Origin: Saccharothrix espanaensis DSM 44229
GTDB lineage: Bacteria > Actinomycetota > Actinomycetes > Mycobacteriales > Pseudonocardiaceae
Assembly (NCBI RefSeq): GCF_000328705.1
Contig: NC_019673.1
Location: forward strand, 3,658,001-3,722,000
Length of the DNA: 64,000 nucleotides
Direction of reading: 5' to 3'
Part shown: positions 7,836-16,611 of the stretch, one piece after another
Layout of the letters: each line of letters opens with the position of its first letter
How positions within the stretch are numbered: the first letter of the stretch is position 1
Translations under genes and position numbers: made by a program
The notes under the pieces: generated by a model
Databases searched by the model: none
What the model was told of the DNA's origin: nothing
What the model saw: the letters and a program-made list of their open reading frames with translations, nothing else

Positions 7836-8714
7836 ATGAGGTCCTACCGCACTCCCCGCCCCGTGCGGGCACTGCCGTCCGCGCCGCCCCACGTCGTTCG
7901 CCCGGCGCGTCTGCGAAGGCCGATCCGTCGGAGACCGCGATTAGGTCCGCGACGGGCGTGGAACTGGACCGCGGTCGCGTCACTGCTGGCGGCGACGGCG
8001 GCCGGGGCCGGCGTGGTGTTCACCGGTTTGTCGTTGCAGGCCACCCGGGAGCAGAACGCGGTGACCGAGCAGGGACAGCTCACCGACCGGTTCACCAAGG
8101 CCGTCGACCAGCTCGACCGGATCGGAGCCGACCACCTCCAGGCCCGGCTGGGCGGGATCTACGCGCTGGAACGACTCGCCCGCGACTCGCCACGCGACCA
8201 CCCCACCGTGATCGAGGCCCTGTCCGCGTACGTCCGCAGCACCACACCACGCCGGCCGAACGATCCCGGCACCCCCGGCTACGCGCCCTGCCCGGAACAA
8301 CCCGCAGTCGACGTCCAAGCCGCCCTGACCGTCCTCGGCCGACGCGACACCGGCCACGACCAGGGCACCCGCGTCGACCTGACCGAAACATGCCTGGGAC
8401 GCGCGAAACTTGCCGGCGCGGACCTCGACGGCGCGGACCTCGCCGACGCGGATCTCGGAGGCGCGGACCTCGGAGTCGCGGACTTCACCGGCGCGGACCT
8501 CAGAGGCGCGAACCTCTCCCGCGCGTACCTCGAAGGTGCGGTCCTCGCTGGCGCGGACATCTACAGCGCCTACCTCACCGGCACGAACCTCAGAGGCGCC
8601 AACCTCGAAGGCGCGAACCTCACCGACGCGAACCTCACAAGCGCGAACCTCACCGACGCGTACCTCGAAGGTGCGGTCCTCGCCGGCGCGAACCTCACCG
8701 ACACCCGTCGGTGA
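7836..8714 (+). CDS. Membrane-anchored pentapeptide-repeat protein
   Basis: 292 residues. After a basic, Arg/Pro-rich N-terminus comes one membrane segment (about 44-66, WTAVASLLAATAAGAGVVF), then LTDRFTKAVDQL and GGIYALERLARDS, a stretch shared by many actinomycete pentapeptide proteins. From about 190 to the end are some 20 A(D/N)Lxx pentapeptide repeats, which form a right-handed quadrilateral beta helix. The start is taken as ATG 7836, although the first 40 residues are of low complexity and a later start is possible. The fold is certain; the function (scaffold, DNA mimic or signalling adaptor) is not. Confidence 0.8.
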   Translation: MRSYRTPRPVRALPSAPPHVVRPARLRRPIRRRPRLGPRRAWNWTAVASLLAATAAGAGVVFTGLSLQATREQNAVTEQGQLTDRFTKAVDQLDRIGADHLQARLGGIYALERLARDSPRDHPTVIEALSAYVRSTTPRRPNDPGTPGYAPCPEQPAVDVQAALTVLGRRDTGHDQGTRVDLTETCLGRAKLAGADLDGADLADADLGGADLGVADFTGADLRGANLSRAYLEGAVLAGADIYSAYLTGTNLRGANLEGANLTDANLTSANLTDAYLEGAVLAGANLTDTRR

Positions 8715-9407
8715 GGGCACGTGGATCAGCAGGTATGAAGGGGTATCTGCTGTGCTGGTCGGACGGTTGGGACGGTCGGGTCGGCGACGACCGCCGCCGG
8801 TGCCGAGAAGTAGCGCGCCATGACTTAAGCAGCGACCGCCAGGTGCAGCCCTCCAGCCGGGCGGACGCCGCCGCCATCAGCTCGTCGTTCCCGTTCCATC
8901 ATTGGGCGCGTGAGTAATGCCGCGTCGGGCTGGTGGACCGTCCGGTCACCCTCCAACGCCGCCCCGACCACGTGGTGTTCGCCGTATCGCCGCCATTCCA
9001 CGCGAAGCAGACTAGGGCCGCATTTCTGCGGACGACAGCGGGTCGGGCCCGGCTCGGGGTCCCCGGTTTCAGGTGGCGCGGGGAATCGCGTCGGGGTTGT
9101 CGTGTGTCCAGCCGGTGGTGCGCAGGCGGCCTTGGTCGTCGCGTTGGACCCCGCGCTGGTTGCGGGCTACGAACGCCGCGCGGTCGGGGTCGACGCGGGC
9201 GATGGTCACCGGCTCGGGCGGGCGGGAATTCACCCGGGAACGGTAGCGGTCCCCCGGACCTGCCCGAACGGGTGATGCCCGACCGCGGGCCGCGTTGGTC
9301 CACAAAGGACTGCAGCCGCCGACGACGAGATGCCGCTCCCGCGCGTGCCGGTGCGGGCGCGGCTGGTCGGACTGGACCTGGAGTTCTCGGCCTGGAGGGT
9401 TCTGGCT
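8715..9407. other. Mostly non-coding; one coding-like fragment on the minus strand
   Basis: The only protein-like sequence is on the minus strand at about 9069-9240: PEPVTIARVDPDRAAF, then VARNQRGVQRDDQGRL and TGWTHDNPDAIPRAT before a TGA. It has good codon bias but no clear start, and I do not recognise it; it may be the tail of a lost gene. Nothing is visible in 8715-9068. Confidence 0.35.
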
Positions 9408-9794
9408 TCAGGCCCGCGCGGCGGCGTTGTGCTGGGTGATGGCCTTGTTGACCGCCGAGGGGGAGACGCCGATCGCGGCGGCGACCTCGGCGTGGCTGGC
9501 GGTGCGGGTGGCTTCGCGGACGGCGGCGAGCGTCGCTCGTTGCGCGCGTTTTTGGGTCCGGGATGCGGGTACGAGAGATTGTCTCCACGTCGTCCAGCAG
9601 CGTGGCGGCCTGGGAAAGCTCGGCCGGGGGGCGACGGCCTCGGCGACCACGACGTTGCGGTGCCGTCCGCCGGCGCAGGAGACGCCGACCCGGACGGGCC
9701 GGGAGCGGGGTGCGGTGGCGAACAGGGCCAGCACGGCGGCGGAGATCAACGGGCTGGAACTCGCTGGCAGTGGTGTGACCGTGTCGGTGCGCAC
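9408..9794 (-). pseudogene. Degenerate small helix-turn-helix gene
   Basis: The C-terminal 50 residues (AQRATLAAVREATRTA, SHAEVAAAIGVSPSAVNKAI) form a plausible helix-turn-helix. The N-terminal part (SPLISAAVLALF, then VGVSCAGGRHRNVVVAEAVA) is in the same frame. The middle (about 9570-9640) reads better in another frame (PPAELSQAATLLDDVE), suggesting two compensating indels. It could be a living gene with an odd centre or a decayed regulator. No ribosome site decides the start. Confidence 0.35.
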
Positions 9795-10092
9795 GATCGG
9801 TCGCCTCGTGGCCTGCCCCGGCTTGAACCCCGCCGGTGGGGCGAAAAGCGCGGCTCGTGAGGTGCAGTTGCCGCGTCATCCATCGGAGGTCGAGCGCTTG
9901 GCGGAGGCCAGTGGCGGCGGCATTGCCTGCTGTTGGTTGGTGATCTCGGTACGTGCCGCCGCCCTGGCCGGATCTGGGGCGGAAGTACCAAAGGATGGGA
10001 ACGGGGCTGACCTGCGGATTCGTATCGGCAGCTTGGTGGTGAAGGCGTGCTTCGCGCTGGAGCGGCCGGATGGGTCAGGAGGCGGCAGAGGG

Positions 10093-10127
10093 TAGGTGCT
10101 GACCCGCTCGGCAGGACCAGTCGTTAC
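10093..10127 (+). repeat. 35-bp direct repeat, copy 1
   Basis: A 35-bp sequence beginning TAGGTGCTGACC and ending CAGTCGTTAC is repeated base for base at 12698-12732 in the same orientation. Both copies are preceded by GGCGG a few bases upstream. This copy abuts the DNA-ligase fragment. Possible origins are a recombination junction or the end of a lost element. Confidence 0.85.
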
Positions 10128-10130
10128 ATG

Positions 10131-10212
10131 CTCCGGTGGTCGAGCCCATGCTGCCCACGGCCGGGGACCGCCCGAGGGCGACGGCTGGAGCGTGGAGTTC
10201 AAGTGGGACGGA
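10131..10212 (+). pseudogene. Splinter of an ATP-dependent DNA ligase (LigD-type) N-terminus
   Basis: Reads APVVEPMLPTAGDRP and, after a one-base shift near 10171, PEGDGWSVEFKWDG. This is the start of the adenylation domain of LigD-type ligases; the lysine of EFKWDG is the residue that becomes AMP-modified. Similarity ends abruptly at about 10212. It begins only four bases after the 35-bp repeat, so a recombination event probably created the junction. An intact ligase-polymerase gene lies at 55275-57365. Confidence 0.6.
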
Positions 10213-10871
10213 TCCGCGTGGGTTCCGGACTTCTCGCAGGGGTTGCGGTGCGGCCGGTGGGCCTGGCTCGCCGTAGCGTGCCGGGGTGGTCGGGTTCCGC
10301 CAGGTTGCTGTGAGTATGGCGGTGCTGCGTTTGCCGGTGGGGTGCTGGCCCGCGCCGAGCAGCGGATGCCGCGGCCTGGGCAAGCTGCGCAAGCGTCCGG
10401 TCACGTTGCCGCCGTTGGCCGAGGCCGGCACTCCCAGACCGCTGCCGGTCTCCGCCACCGCCACGATCCAGGGCCGGCTGTGGCTGGCGCTGGGTTGGCG
10501 GCGCGTCTGCGATCTGGACAGCCGGCGGAGCGCCTCACGGTTGCGGTGCACGATCCAGGGCGCGTGCGCGGCGGTTCATCGCGCTGTGGATCGGACGCGG
10601 CCACGCCCGTGGTCTCGCCCACGCCGCTGGATCCCTTTCGTCGCCTCGACCCGCAGCAGTCGGCGTGCTCCGGTCGGTGCTGGATCGACAGCCGACACCG
10701 CGCGGTGGGGTCCCGATCCGATACCGGAGGGCCACGCGGCCGGCCGGACGATCGCCCTGACCGACTCCGGAAGCTTCATGCGGCCCTGGTGGGCGATCGG
10801 CAGTGGCCTTCCGCTCGGAGGCAGGGGTCCGATCCGGGTGTGGCGGGTGGTGGTCGTGGACCGGTCGTTCG
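10213..10871. other. Gene-free stretch
   Basis: Long open frames exist because of GC content, but none gives a recognisable or natural-looking protein on either strand, and codon position bias is absent. Likely decayed DNA. Confidence 0.45.
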
Positions 10872-10911
10872 GCCACGGGCTGCCCGGTTGGTTGTCCGGG
10901 CAGCCCGTGGC
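10872..10911 (-). terminator. Strong hairpin terminator of the RCC1-repeat gene
   Basis: A perfect 16-bp inverted repeat (GCCACGGGCTGCCCGG and its complement) around an 8-base loop, ending 8 bp beyond the stop codon at 10919. There is no U-tract, as is common in actinomycetes. Confidence 0.85.
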
Positions 10912-10918
10912 TGTGGCG

Positions 10919-12253
10919 TCAGCGGCAGAAGAGGGTGAGCGGCAGGACGTGGGCGGCGCAGGTCGCGGTCGCGGAGTCGTTGGCGGGGTCGGGGTCGTCG
11001 GGCGTGCTGGTGGTGCGGGTGGCGGTTGCGGTGTAGGGGAGGTTGAGGGCGAGTAGTCCGGGTGTGGCGGTGAAGGTGGTGGTCGCGGTCTGACCGACCG
11101 CGAGCGGCCCGATGGTACAGGCGAGCTGTTTGAGCCCGGGGTTGTAGGCGCAGCCGGTGGCGTTGGCGGTGGCGGCGGGCAACTGTGTGGTGATCGTCGC
11201 GGTGGTGAGCGGGCCTGGCCCGTTGTTGGTGACGGTCAGGGTGTAGGTGACGTGGAGTAGCGCCACGCCCTTTGGTCCGGCCGACAAGCCGATGGCCAGA
11301 TCCGCCTGTTGCGGGGCTTTGATCGCCAGGCTGTGGTGGTTGCCGCCGGTGATGGCGACGATGCCGGACGACGCCGCGGCCGGCACCGTCGACTGACCGT
11401 TGCCGTTGTTGCCCCAGGCGAGCACTGATCCATCGGACTTCAGTGCCAGGTTGTGGGAGCCGCCGGCGGCGATGGCGGCGACGCCGGACGTGGCCGCGGC
11501 CGGCACCGTCGACTGACCGACGCTGTTGTTGCCCCAGGCCAGGACCGAGCCGTCGGACTTCAACGCCAGGCTGTGCAGGGTTCCGGCGGAGATGGCGATG
11601 ACGCCGGAGGTGGCCGCGGCCGGCACCGTCGACTGACCGAAGCCGTCGTAGCCCCAGGCCACGACCGAGCCGTCGGACTTCAACGCCATACTGGAGAACT
11701 GGCCGGCGGCGACGGCGGTGACGCCGGACGACGCCGAGGCCGGCACCGTCGACTCACCGGAGGCATTGCTGCCCCAGGCGATGACCGAACCGTCGGACTT
11801 TAACGCCAGACTGTGGAATTCGCCGGCGGCGATGGCGGTGACGCCGGAAGAGGCGGAGGCCGGCACCGTCGCCTGGCCACTGTTGTTGTAGCCCCAGGCG
11901 ATGACCGATCCATCGGACTTCACCGCCATACTGTGGGCGTAGCCGGCGGCGACTGCGGTGACGCCCGAGGAGGCTGCGGCAGGCACCGTCGTCTCACCGA
12001 CCTGGTTGTTGCCCCAGGCGATGACCGAACCGTCGGACTTCACCGCCAGACTGTGTGCCAAGCCGGCGGCGACGGCGGTCATGCCGGAGGATGCCGAGGC
12101 CGGCACCGTCGACTGACCGACGCTGTCATCGCCCCAACCGATGACAGCGCCCGGCGACGCGGCCGCGGCTGGCACGGCGAACCCGAGACCGCCCAATGCT
12201 ACGACTACGGCCGACGCCAGACAGCGGCGAGCGATTCTGGTCTTGGTGGACAT
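10919..12253 (-). CDS. Secreted RCC1-repeat protein with C-terminal DUF11-type domain
   Basis: About 444 residues. A signal peptide (basic start, hydrophobic ALGGLGFAVPAAAA) is followed by seven RCC1-like repeats of 40 residues with the core DGSVIAWGNN and HSLAVKSDGS; these should form a beta propeller. Residues from about 315 (ADLAIGLSAGPK) are a beta-sandwich repeat of the DUF11/CARDB type, with VTYTLTVTNNGPGPL and a PDDPDPANDSAT end, common in surface adhesins. ATG 12253 is used; GTG 12256 is equally possible behind GGAGGAG. The protein is probably extracellular and may bind a surface or a glycan; no catalytic motif is seen. Confidence 0.85.
   Translation of the reverse strand: MSTKTRIARRCLASAVVVALGGLGFAVPAAAASPGAVIGWGDDSVGQSTVPASASSGMTAVAAGLAHSLAVKSDGSVIAWGNNQVGETTVPAAASSGVTAVAAGYAHSMAVKSDGSVIAWGYNNSGQATVPASASSGVTAIAAGEFHSLALKSDGSVIAWGSNASGESTVPASASSGVTAVAAGQFSSMALKSDGSVVAWGYDGFGQSTVPAAATSGVIAISAGTLHSLALKSDGSVLAWGNNSVGQSTVPAAATSGVAAIAAGGSHNLALKSDGSVLAWGNNGNGQSTVPAAASSGIVAITGGNHHSLAIKAPQQADLAIGLSAGPKGVALLHVTYTLTVTNNGPGPLTTATITTQLPAATANATGCAYNPGLKQLACTIGPLAVGQTATTTFTATPGLLALNLPYTATATRTTSTPDDPDPANDSATATCAAHVLPLTLFCR
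11322..12161 (-). repeat. Seven tandem repeats with an exact 120-bp period
   Basis: The element GGCACCGTCGAC or a near match recurs at 11382, 11502, 11622, 11742, 11862, 11982 and 12102, always 120 bp apart. This is the DNA behind the 40-residue RCC1 units. The exact period with high DNA identity suggests recent expansion or gene conversion. Confidence 0.9.
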
Positions 12254-12287
12254 CACCGTTCTCCTCCCGAAGCAGGTCCGAAAAGAT

Positions 12288-12301
12288 CAGGTGCGCACCT
12301 G
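12288..12301. promoter_or_regulatory. Palindrome upstream of the RCC1-repeat gene
   Basis: CAGGTGCGCACCTG is a perfect 14-bp palindrome, 35 bp upstream of the start codon, where an operator would overlap promoter or leader. The regulator is unknown. Confidence 0.35.
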
Positions 12302-13186
12302 TGTGGTCACTACATCGGACATACGTTGCATCTCGTTAGTCCGTATGCCGTAACGTTATTCGGAACTCCGAGGTTCCCAATCCGCGAGAGCTGTTCGAAC
12401 CGAGCCGTCCCATGGGTTCCGCATCGCTGTCGTGACGCGACGGTCACCTACCAGGCGCGCAGCACGTCGAGCCGTGATGTTCCAGCAGTGCCCAGCCAGG
12501 CGCGGGTCGAGGTCTTGCGAGCGCTGGCCGCGCGCTGCTGATGCCAGCTGGGGCGCTCGGCACACGATGCAGGACGTAAAGAGTACGACACGCCCTTACG
12601 GCAGATGGTCGATGATCCGGTCGTGGAGGTTGGCGATATTTGCCTGGGCACCGGGATACCGAGGTCGGGCGCAGCCATGGCTCCAGGCGGCGGAATATAG
12701 GTGCTGACCCGCTCGGCAGGACCAGTCGTTACGGATACGCCTTCGCTCCGCTTGACGTGAACGTCTGAACAGTCCGCTTCGGTGCACGGGTGCGTTTGTC
12801 GCGCACTACCGTGTTGCCGGTGACATCCGAGGATGAGGCATCGCCTCTGTTCCGACCGCTGCCCTGGGCGCACAGACGACTGCGGCTGCCTGCGAGGCAC
12901 TGCTGCTGAACCTGCGGGATGTCGTCGGTGCCCGGTCTCCGCCACAGGACAACGCCCGTCGCCTGTCAGGGTGGCGTCCTCGGACACATCGGGCGGTCGG
13001 CAAAGCCGTCGCGCGCCGCACGGACGAGGTGACCGTCGCGGGCCCGGTGCCCGAGGAGTGGTCCGAGCCGTTGATGTACGCAGCGGTCTACGAACCGGAC
13101 CCGAGCTTCATGTCGGAGGGTTGACACGAACTGGTTGATCTCGCACCGCAGCGGACCCGTCCCGGCTGCGACATCGCCCGCTGCCT
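12302..13186. other. Gene-poor stretch with repeat copy 2 and a possible gene tail
   Basis: No intact gene. On the plus strand, codons from about 12860 to TGA 13123 can be read as AACEALLLNLRDVVGARS, then RAVGKAVARRTDEVTVAG and EEWSEPLMYAAVYEPD. This has reasonable protein character but no start and at least one upstream frameshift. On the minus strand, 12600-12700 contains a short coding-like piece (YPGAQANIANLHDRII). Neither is recognised. Confidence 0.35.
12698..12732 (+). repeat. 35-bp direct repeat, copy 2
   Basis: Identical to 10093-10127 and in the same orientation; the two copies bracket the ligase splinter and the RCC1-repeat gene (2.6 kb). Confidence 0.85.
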
Positions 13187-13983
13187 AAGGGCTGTCACGT
13201 AACTGATCTTGTGGTTGACACCGGGTGGTGCTTCCCTGGTCAGCCGGTGAGGTTGTGGAGGTGGGCGATGCCGGAGGTGGTGTCGCGCAGGGTGTGGGCG
13301 GCGCGGCGGTAGTCGCGCAGGATGGTCCGGTTCTTCATGTGGGCCAGGGCGTGTTCGGCTCGGGTACGGATCGACCGGTGGACGGTGTTGGGGTCTTTCT
13401 GCCAGTCGGCGAGTGGGCTGCCGTCGCGGGGTTTGCGGTAGGGCGTGATCACTTCGGGGTTGCCCTGGTGGCCGCCGTCGGCCATGACGGGTCGGCCTTC
13501 GAGTATGTCGGCGATGCCGGAGTCGCGGTAGACGGTGCGGTCGTTGCGGTTGCCGGGTTTCGGGTCGCCGGTGGCGATCACGAGGCGGGTGCCGTCGACG
13601 ATCGCGACCTGGTCGATCCGGCGGCGCTTCACCGGGGCCAGGGTCGGCAGCGGGCCGACGGTGTCCACGACCCGGTTCGCCGCGGCGTGCGACACCCCGA
13701 GCAACGGCCCGAGCTGCCGCATCGTGAGGTTGGTACGCCAGTAGGTTGCCACCAGCAGCACCCGGTCGGCCAGATCCAGTCGCCACTGCCGGCCAGGACG
13801 TCCGTCCTCGATCGTGTCACCGCCGCGCGCGGCCACCACCCGCACCAGCTTGCGGAACTGCCCTGGCTGCAAGCCCGTGAACGGTGCGATCCACTCCGAC
13901 CGGGACTCCGAGATCACCCTGCACTCGATCATGATCCCCGATCCAGCCCGGCGACCGATCACCGAGTTACGTGACAGCCCTTT
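13187..13983 (-). mobile_element. IS5-family insertion sequence, about 0.8 kb
   Basis: Terminal inverted repeats: AAGGGCTGTCACGTAACT at 13187-13204 and its exact complement at 13966-13983. Between them is one DDE transposase gene. I see no clear target duplication (left flank CTGCCT, right flank GGCG), so a flank may have been rearranged. The minus-strand frame enters the element from outside as [20 protein letters not shown], which may be the stump of the gene it hit. Confidence 0.85.
13240..13932 (-). CDS. IS5-family transposase (DDE superfamily endonuclease)
   Basis: 230 residues from ATG 13932, the first start inside the inverted repeats; a longer frame begins outside the element and is not used. 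An N-terminal helix-turn-helix part (LDLADRVLLVATYWRTNL, QLGPLLGVSHAAANRVVDTV) is followed by the DDE core: first Asp in VAIVDGTRLV, second in VMADGGHQGN, and the Glu in RTRAEHALAHMKN. Length and motif spacing fit intact members, so the element may still be active. Confidence 0.85.
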   Translation of the reverse strand: MIECRVISESRSEWIAPFTGLQPGQFRKLVRVVAARGGDTIEDGRPGRQWRLDLADRVLLVATYWRTNLTMRQLGPLLGVSHAAANRVVDTVGPLPTLAPVKRRRIDQVAIVDGTRLVIATGDPKPGNRNDRTVYRDSGIADILEGRPVMADGGHQGNPEVITPYRKPRDGSPLADWQKDPNTVHRSIRTRAEHALAHMKNRTILRDYRRAAHTLRDTTSGIAHLHNLTG

Positions 13984-14195
13984 GGCGTGGCGAGCGGCAA
14001 TGGCAAGGGTCAGATCTTCGTAAAGGTCGAGGTCATCAAGACCGTCCTGGAACACGCGACCGTGAACCTGATCGAAGAGACGATGCGGCTGGCGAGGAGA
14101 TGGAAGAGACTGATGCCGCTCCGGCCGTCACCGTCGGTTGAGGGTGAGCACCCCGACGTGATTCTTCGCCGAGGTGCTCGTCGCGCCGGCCGACG

Positions 14196-14651
14196 TCAGG
14201 TGGTCGTGTGTTCCCAGTCGCTGCACGTGGATTCCACCACGCGCCTCGTGCTCAGGTTCACTTCACAAGCCCGGAACGTGAACCTCTGTCCCTCGACGGA
14301 GAAGCTCTTGTTCAGGTTGGTCCAGCCGGCCTGAGCGCTCCCGTCCCAGTACGCCACTCCTGATCGGTTGCCGGAGTACCAGTCCATTCCCGCCGGTTCG
14401 TTGTTGCTGGACAGGTCGTTCAGCCAGAACCACTCGCCGTGAGGCTGGAAGCACGCCTTGGCCCGGTCGATGCCCCAGGGATTGGCCAACGCGCAGACCT
14501 TCGCGCGGCCGTTGTTGTACTCGTCGTCGGACACGTTGGTCGTGCGCTGCCAGCCGTCAGCCGCCATGGCAGGAGATGCCGTGGCGAGGCTGAAGCAGCT
14601 TGCCAGAGCCGCGATCGCGGCGAGTGCCCGCAGGACCCTTTTCGTCTTCAT
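14196..14651 (-). CDS. Secreted small protein of unknown function
   Basis: 151 residues. A clear signal peptide ([20 protein letters not shown], cleavage after SPAMA near residue 31) leaves a mature protein of about 120 residues with four cysteines ([29 protein letters not shown]) and many Trp and Asn, suggesting a small disulfide-bonded beta protein. ATG 14651 is preceded by GAGGGGG. Such proteins are often annotated hypothetical in actinomycetes; a role as a secreted inhibitor or binding protein is possible but not shown. Confidence 0.75.
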   Translation of the reverse strand: MKTKRVLRALAAIAALASCFSLATASPAMAADGWQRTTNVSDDEYNNGRAKVCALANPWGIDRAKACFQPHGEWFWLNDLSSNNEPAGMDWYSGNRSGVAYWDGSAQAGWTNLNKSFSVEGQRFTFRACEVNLSTRRVVESTCSDWEHTTT

Positions 14652-14792
14652 GAATTCCCCCTCTGCTCTGATCTTGTGGTGCGGTGCCCCACTGTGCGCG
14701 ACCGATCTGGGGAAGATCTGGAATCGTTCTGGTTTCGACTGGTGAGGCCCGCTACACCCGGGTGCGAGGAGCGATGCGGGGCAGGGGGAGCG

Positions 14793-15045
14793 GTGGGGGT
14801 CGAGTTCGGTCTGTTCGGTGGCGTTCGGGCACGCATCGACGGTCGGCCGGTGGATCCCAGCCATCCTCCGCAGCGGTGTGTGCTGGTGGTACTGCTGGTG
14901 GAGGTCGACATGTCGTGTCGGTCGAGCAGCTCGTTGATCGGGGGTGGGCGGACCGTTCTCCGCTCCGGGTGCGGGACACGCTGTACGGCTACGCGTACCG
15001 ACTCGATCCGGTCCGGCGCGCCGCCGCCATCGTCGCGCTGCGCTG
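14793..15045 (+). pseudogene. N-terminal remnant of a SARP/AfsR-type regulator
   Basis: GTG 14793 follows GGGGGAG. The sequence opens VGVEFGLFGGVRARIDGRPV and HPPQRCVLVVLLVEVD, and after a frameshift near 14911 continues VVSVEQLVDRGWADRSPLRV and RDTLYGYAYRL before a TGA. This is the OmpR-like winged helix that opens SARP proteins (compare the intact one at 32997-35717). The BTAD, NB-ARC and TPR parts are gone. Confidence 0.7.
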
Positions 15046-15194
15046 ACCGGCGCGGGCGTGTCCCGGCGTGGGCACCCGTCCGGCACGGCGGCCACAGGGT
15101 CTTGCTGACGCGCTGTGCGGTGGGCGACGTGCGACGAGGGGTGGTTGGCCCGAACACCGGTCGCGCCCGCAGGCGGCCGCATAGGGTCGGGATC

Positions 15195-15917
15195 ATGACC
15201 GCCACCGCCTCCGACGCGCTCGACCTCGCCACCGGCAACGCCCGGTTCCTGCTCTCCGTGCTCGCCCGGACCCGGGGCCAGGACTACCGGGAGCACCGCG
15301 GGTTCGCCGTCATGACCGGCTCGCGCCTGGTGCGCGTGCTCGTCCTCGGACCGGACCCGTCCGCCGCCGACCTGGCCGAGATCGGCCGTCTGGTGGCCGG
15401 CGCGCCCGACCAGGTCGTGGTCGAGGACCCGTACAGCGTGGTCGACGGGAGCCCGTGGGGGCTGACCTCGCGGCCACTGCCGGTGATGATCCGCCCGCCG
15501 GCACCGCTGCCCGAGTCGCACCTGGAGGTGACGCCGGTCGTCACGCCGGAGCAGGTGGCCGTCGCCGAACGGGTGATCATCGACGGCTTCCCGCTGCCGG
15601 GCTTCACGGCCGGCGAGACGTTCACCCCGGCCCTGCTCGACGTGGCCGGCGTCCGCCTGTTCCTGGTGCAACGGGACGGCGACGTCGCCGGCGCGTGCAT
15701 GTCCGTCGTGGACAACGGGATCGGCGGCCTGTACTGGGTCACCACCCTGCCCGCGCACCGCTCGCAGGGCGTCGGCCGGGCGTTGATGCACGGTGTGCTC
15801 GGCGGTGCCGACGTGCCGTACACGCTGTCGTCGGCGACGGCGGGCAAACCGCTCTACGACTCCCTGGGCTTCGAGGCGGTGGCGTCGGCCACCTGGTGGA
15901 CGCGTCCCGAGGGCTGA
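15195..15917 (+). CDS. GNAT-family N-acetyltransferase
   Basis: 240 residues from ATG 15195. The N-terminal 100 residues form a linker region (SRLVRVLVLGPDPSAADLAE). The C-terminal half has the GNAT fold: FLVQRDGDVAGACMSV, the acetyl-CoA-binding YWVTTLPAHRSQGVGRALM (the R-x-x-G-x-G/A loop) and the late KPLYDSLGFEAV motif. The substrate cannot be read from the sequence. It stands alone, convergent with the next gene. Confidence 0.85.
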   Translation: MTATASDALDLATGNARFLLSVLARTRGQDYREHRGFAVMTGSRLVRVLVLGPDPSAADLAEIGRLVAGAPDQVVVEDPYSVVDGSPWGLTSRPLPVMIRPPAPLPESHLEVTPVVTPEQVAVAERVIIDGFPLPGFTAGETFTPALLDVAGVRLFLVQRDGDVAGACMSVVDNGIGGLYWVTTLPAHRSQGVGRALMHGVLGGADVPYTLSSATAGKPLYDSLGFEAVASATWWTRPEG

Positions 15918-16002
15918 CACGTCCGCCAGGTCCGGGGCTGACGCGTCACGGGGGTTCGACGCGCCATGGGGGAATCGACGCGCACCGCCTCGCGCGGTCG
16001 GG

Positions 16003-16611
16003 TCACTCCGGCCCGAGGTAGCCCACCTCGGGCGCGCCGGCGGGCTCGTAGTTCGCCACCGTCACTCCGGCCCTCGTCGTCCGGCAACCGGTGAGCCGCA
16101 GCCCCGCCGGCACCGCGCCCGCCTCGAACAGCCGCTTGCCCCCGCCCAGCACCACCGGGAACGTCCACACCTGGTACTCGTCGACCAGGCCGTGCCGGGC
16201 CAACGCGTGCACCAGGCGCGTGCTGCCGTGCGTCTGGAGGTCGCAGCCCGGCGCGGCCTTGAGCCGGGCGACGGCGGCCAGGTCGGGCAGCACCGCGGTG
16301 CCCGCCCACGCCGGGTCGGTCAGCGTCGTGGACACCACGTGCTTGGGCAGCGCGTTCAACGCCGCCGCGATCGGGTCCGCCGGGTCGGTCACGGCCGGCC
16401 AGTAGCCGGCGAACATCTCGTAGGTGCGCCGGCCGAGCAGGAACGCGCCCGCCTCGCCGAACCGGCCGCCCATGGTCGCCAGGAAGTCCTCGTCCACGAA
16501 CGGCACCACCCAGCCGCCCGACCCGAACCCGCCGTCGCGGTCCTCGTCGGGTCCGCCCGGCCCCTGCGCCACACCGTCCAGGGACACGAACATCGTCACG
16601 GTCAGCCTCAT
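16003..16611 (-). CDS. Dihydrofolate reductase-fold protein (RibD C-terminal type)
   Basis: 202 residues from ATG 16611, behind GGAGGAG. It shows the family pattern: MRLTVTMFVSLDGVAQGPGG at the start, AFLLGRRTYEMFAGYWP, LPKHVVSTTL, and QVWTFPVVLGGGKRLFE near residue 155. The family binds NADPH and includes RibD-C and YwjB/YyaP-like proteins, mostly of unknown substrate. Not a housekeeping FolA. Confidence 0.8.
   Translation of the reverse strand: MRLTVTMFVSLDGVAQGPGGPDEDRDGGFGSGGWVVPFVDEDFLATMGGRFGEAGAFLLGRRTYEMFAGYWPAVTDPADPIAAALNALPKHVVSTTLTDPAWAGTAVLPDLAAVARLKAAPGCDLQTHGSTRLVHALARHGLVDEYQVWTFPVVLGGGKRLFEAGAVPAGLRLTGCRTTRAGVTVANYEPAGAPEVGYLGPE

Noticed and set aside
12257..12450. A riboswitch in front of the RCC1-repeat gene
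   Set aside because: The leader has a palindrome and a short inverted repeat but none of the conserved cores of known riboswitch classes that I could recognise.
13187..13983. Target-site duplication of the IS element
   Set aside because: The bases outside the two inverted repeats do not match over 3-8 bp, so no duplication is claimed.
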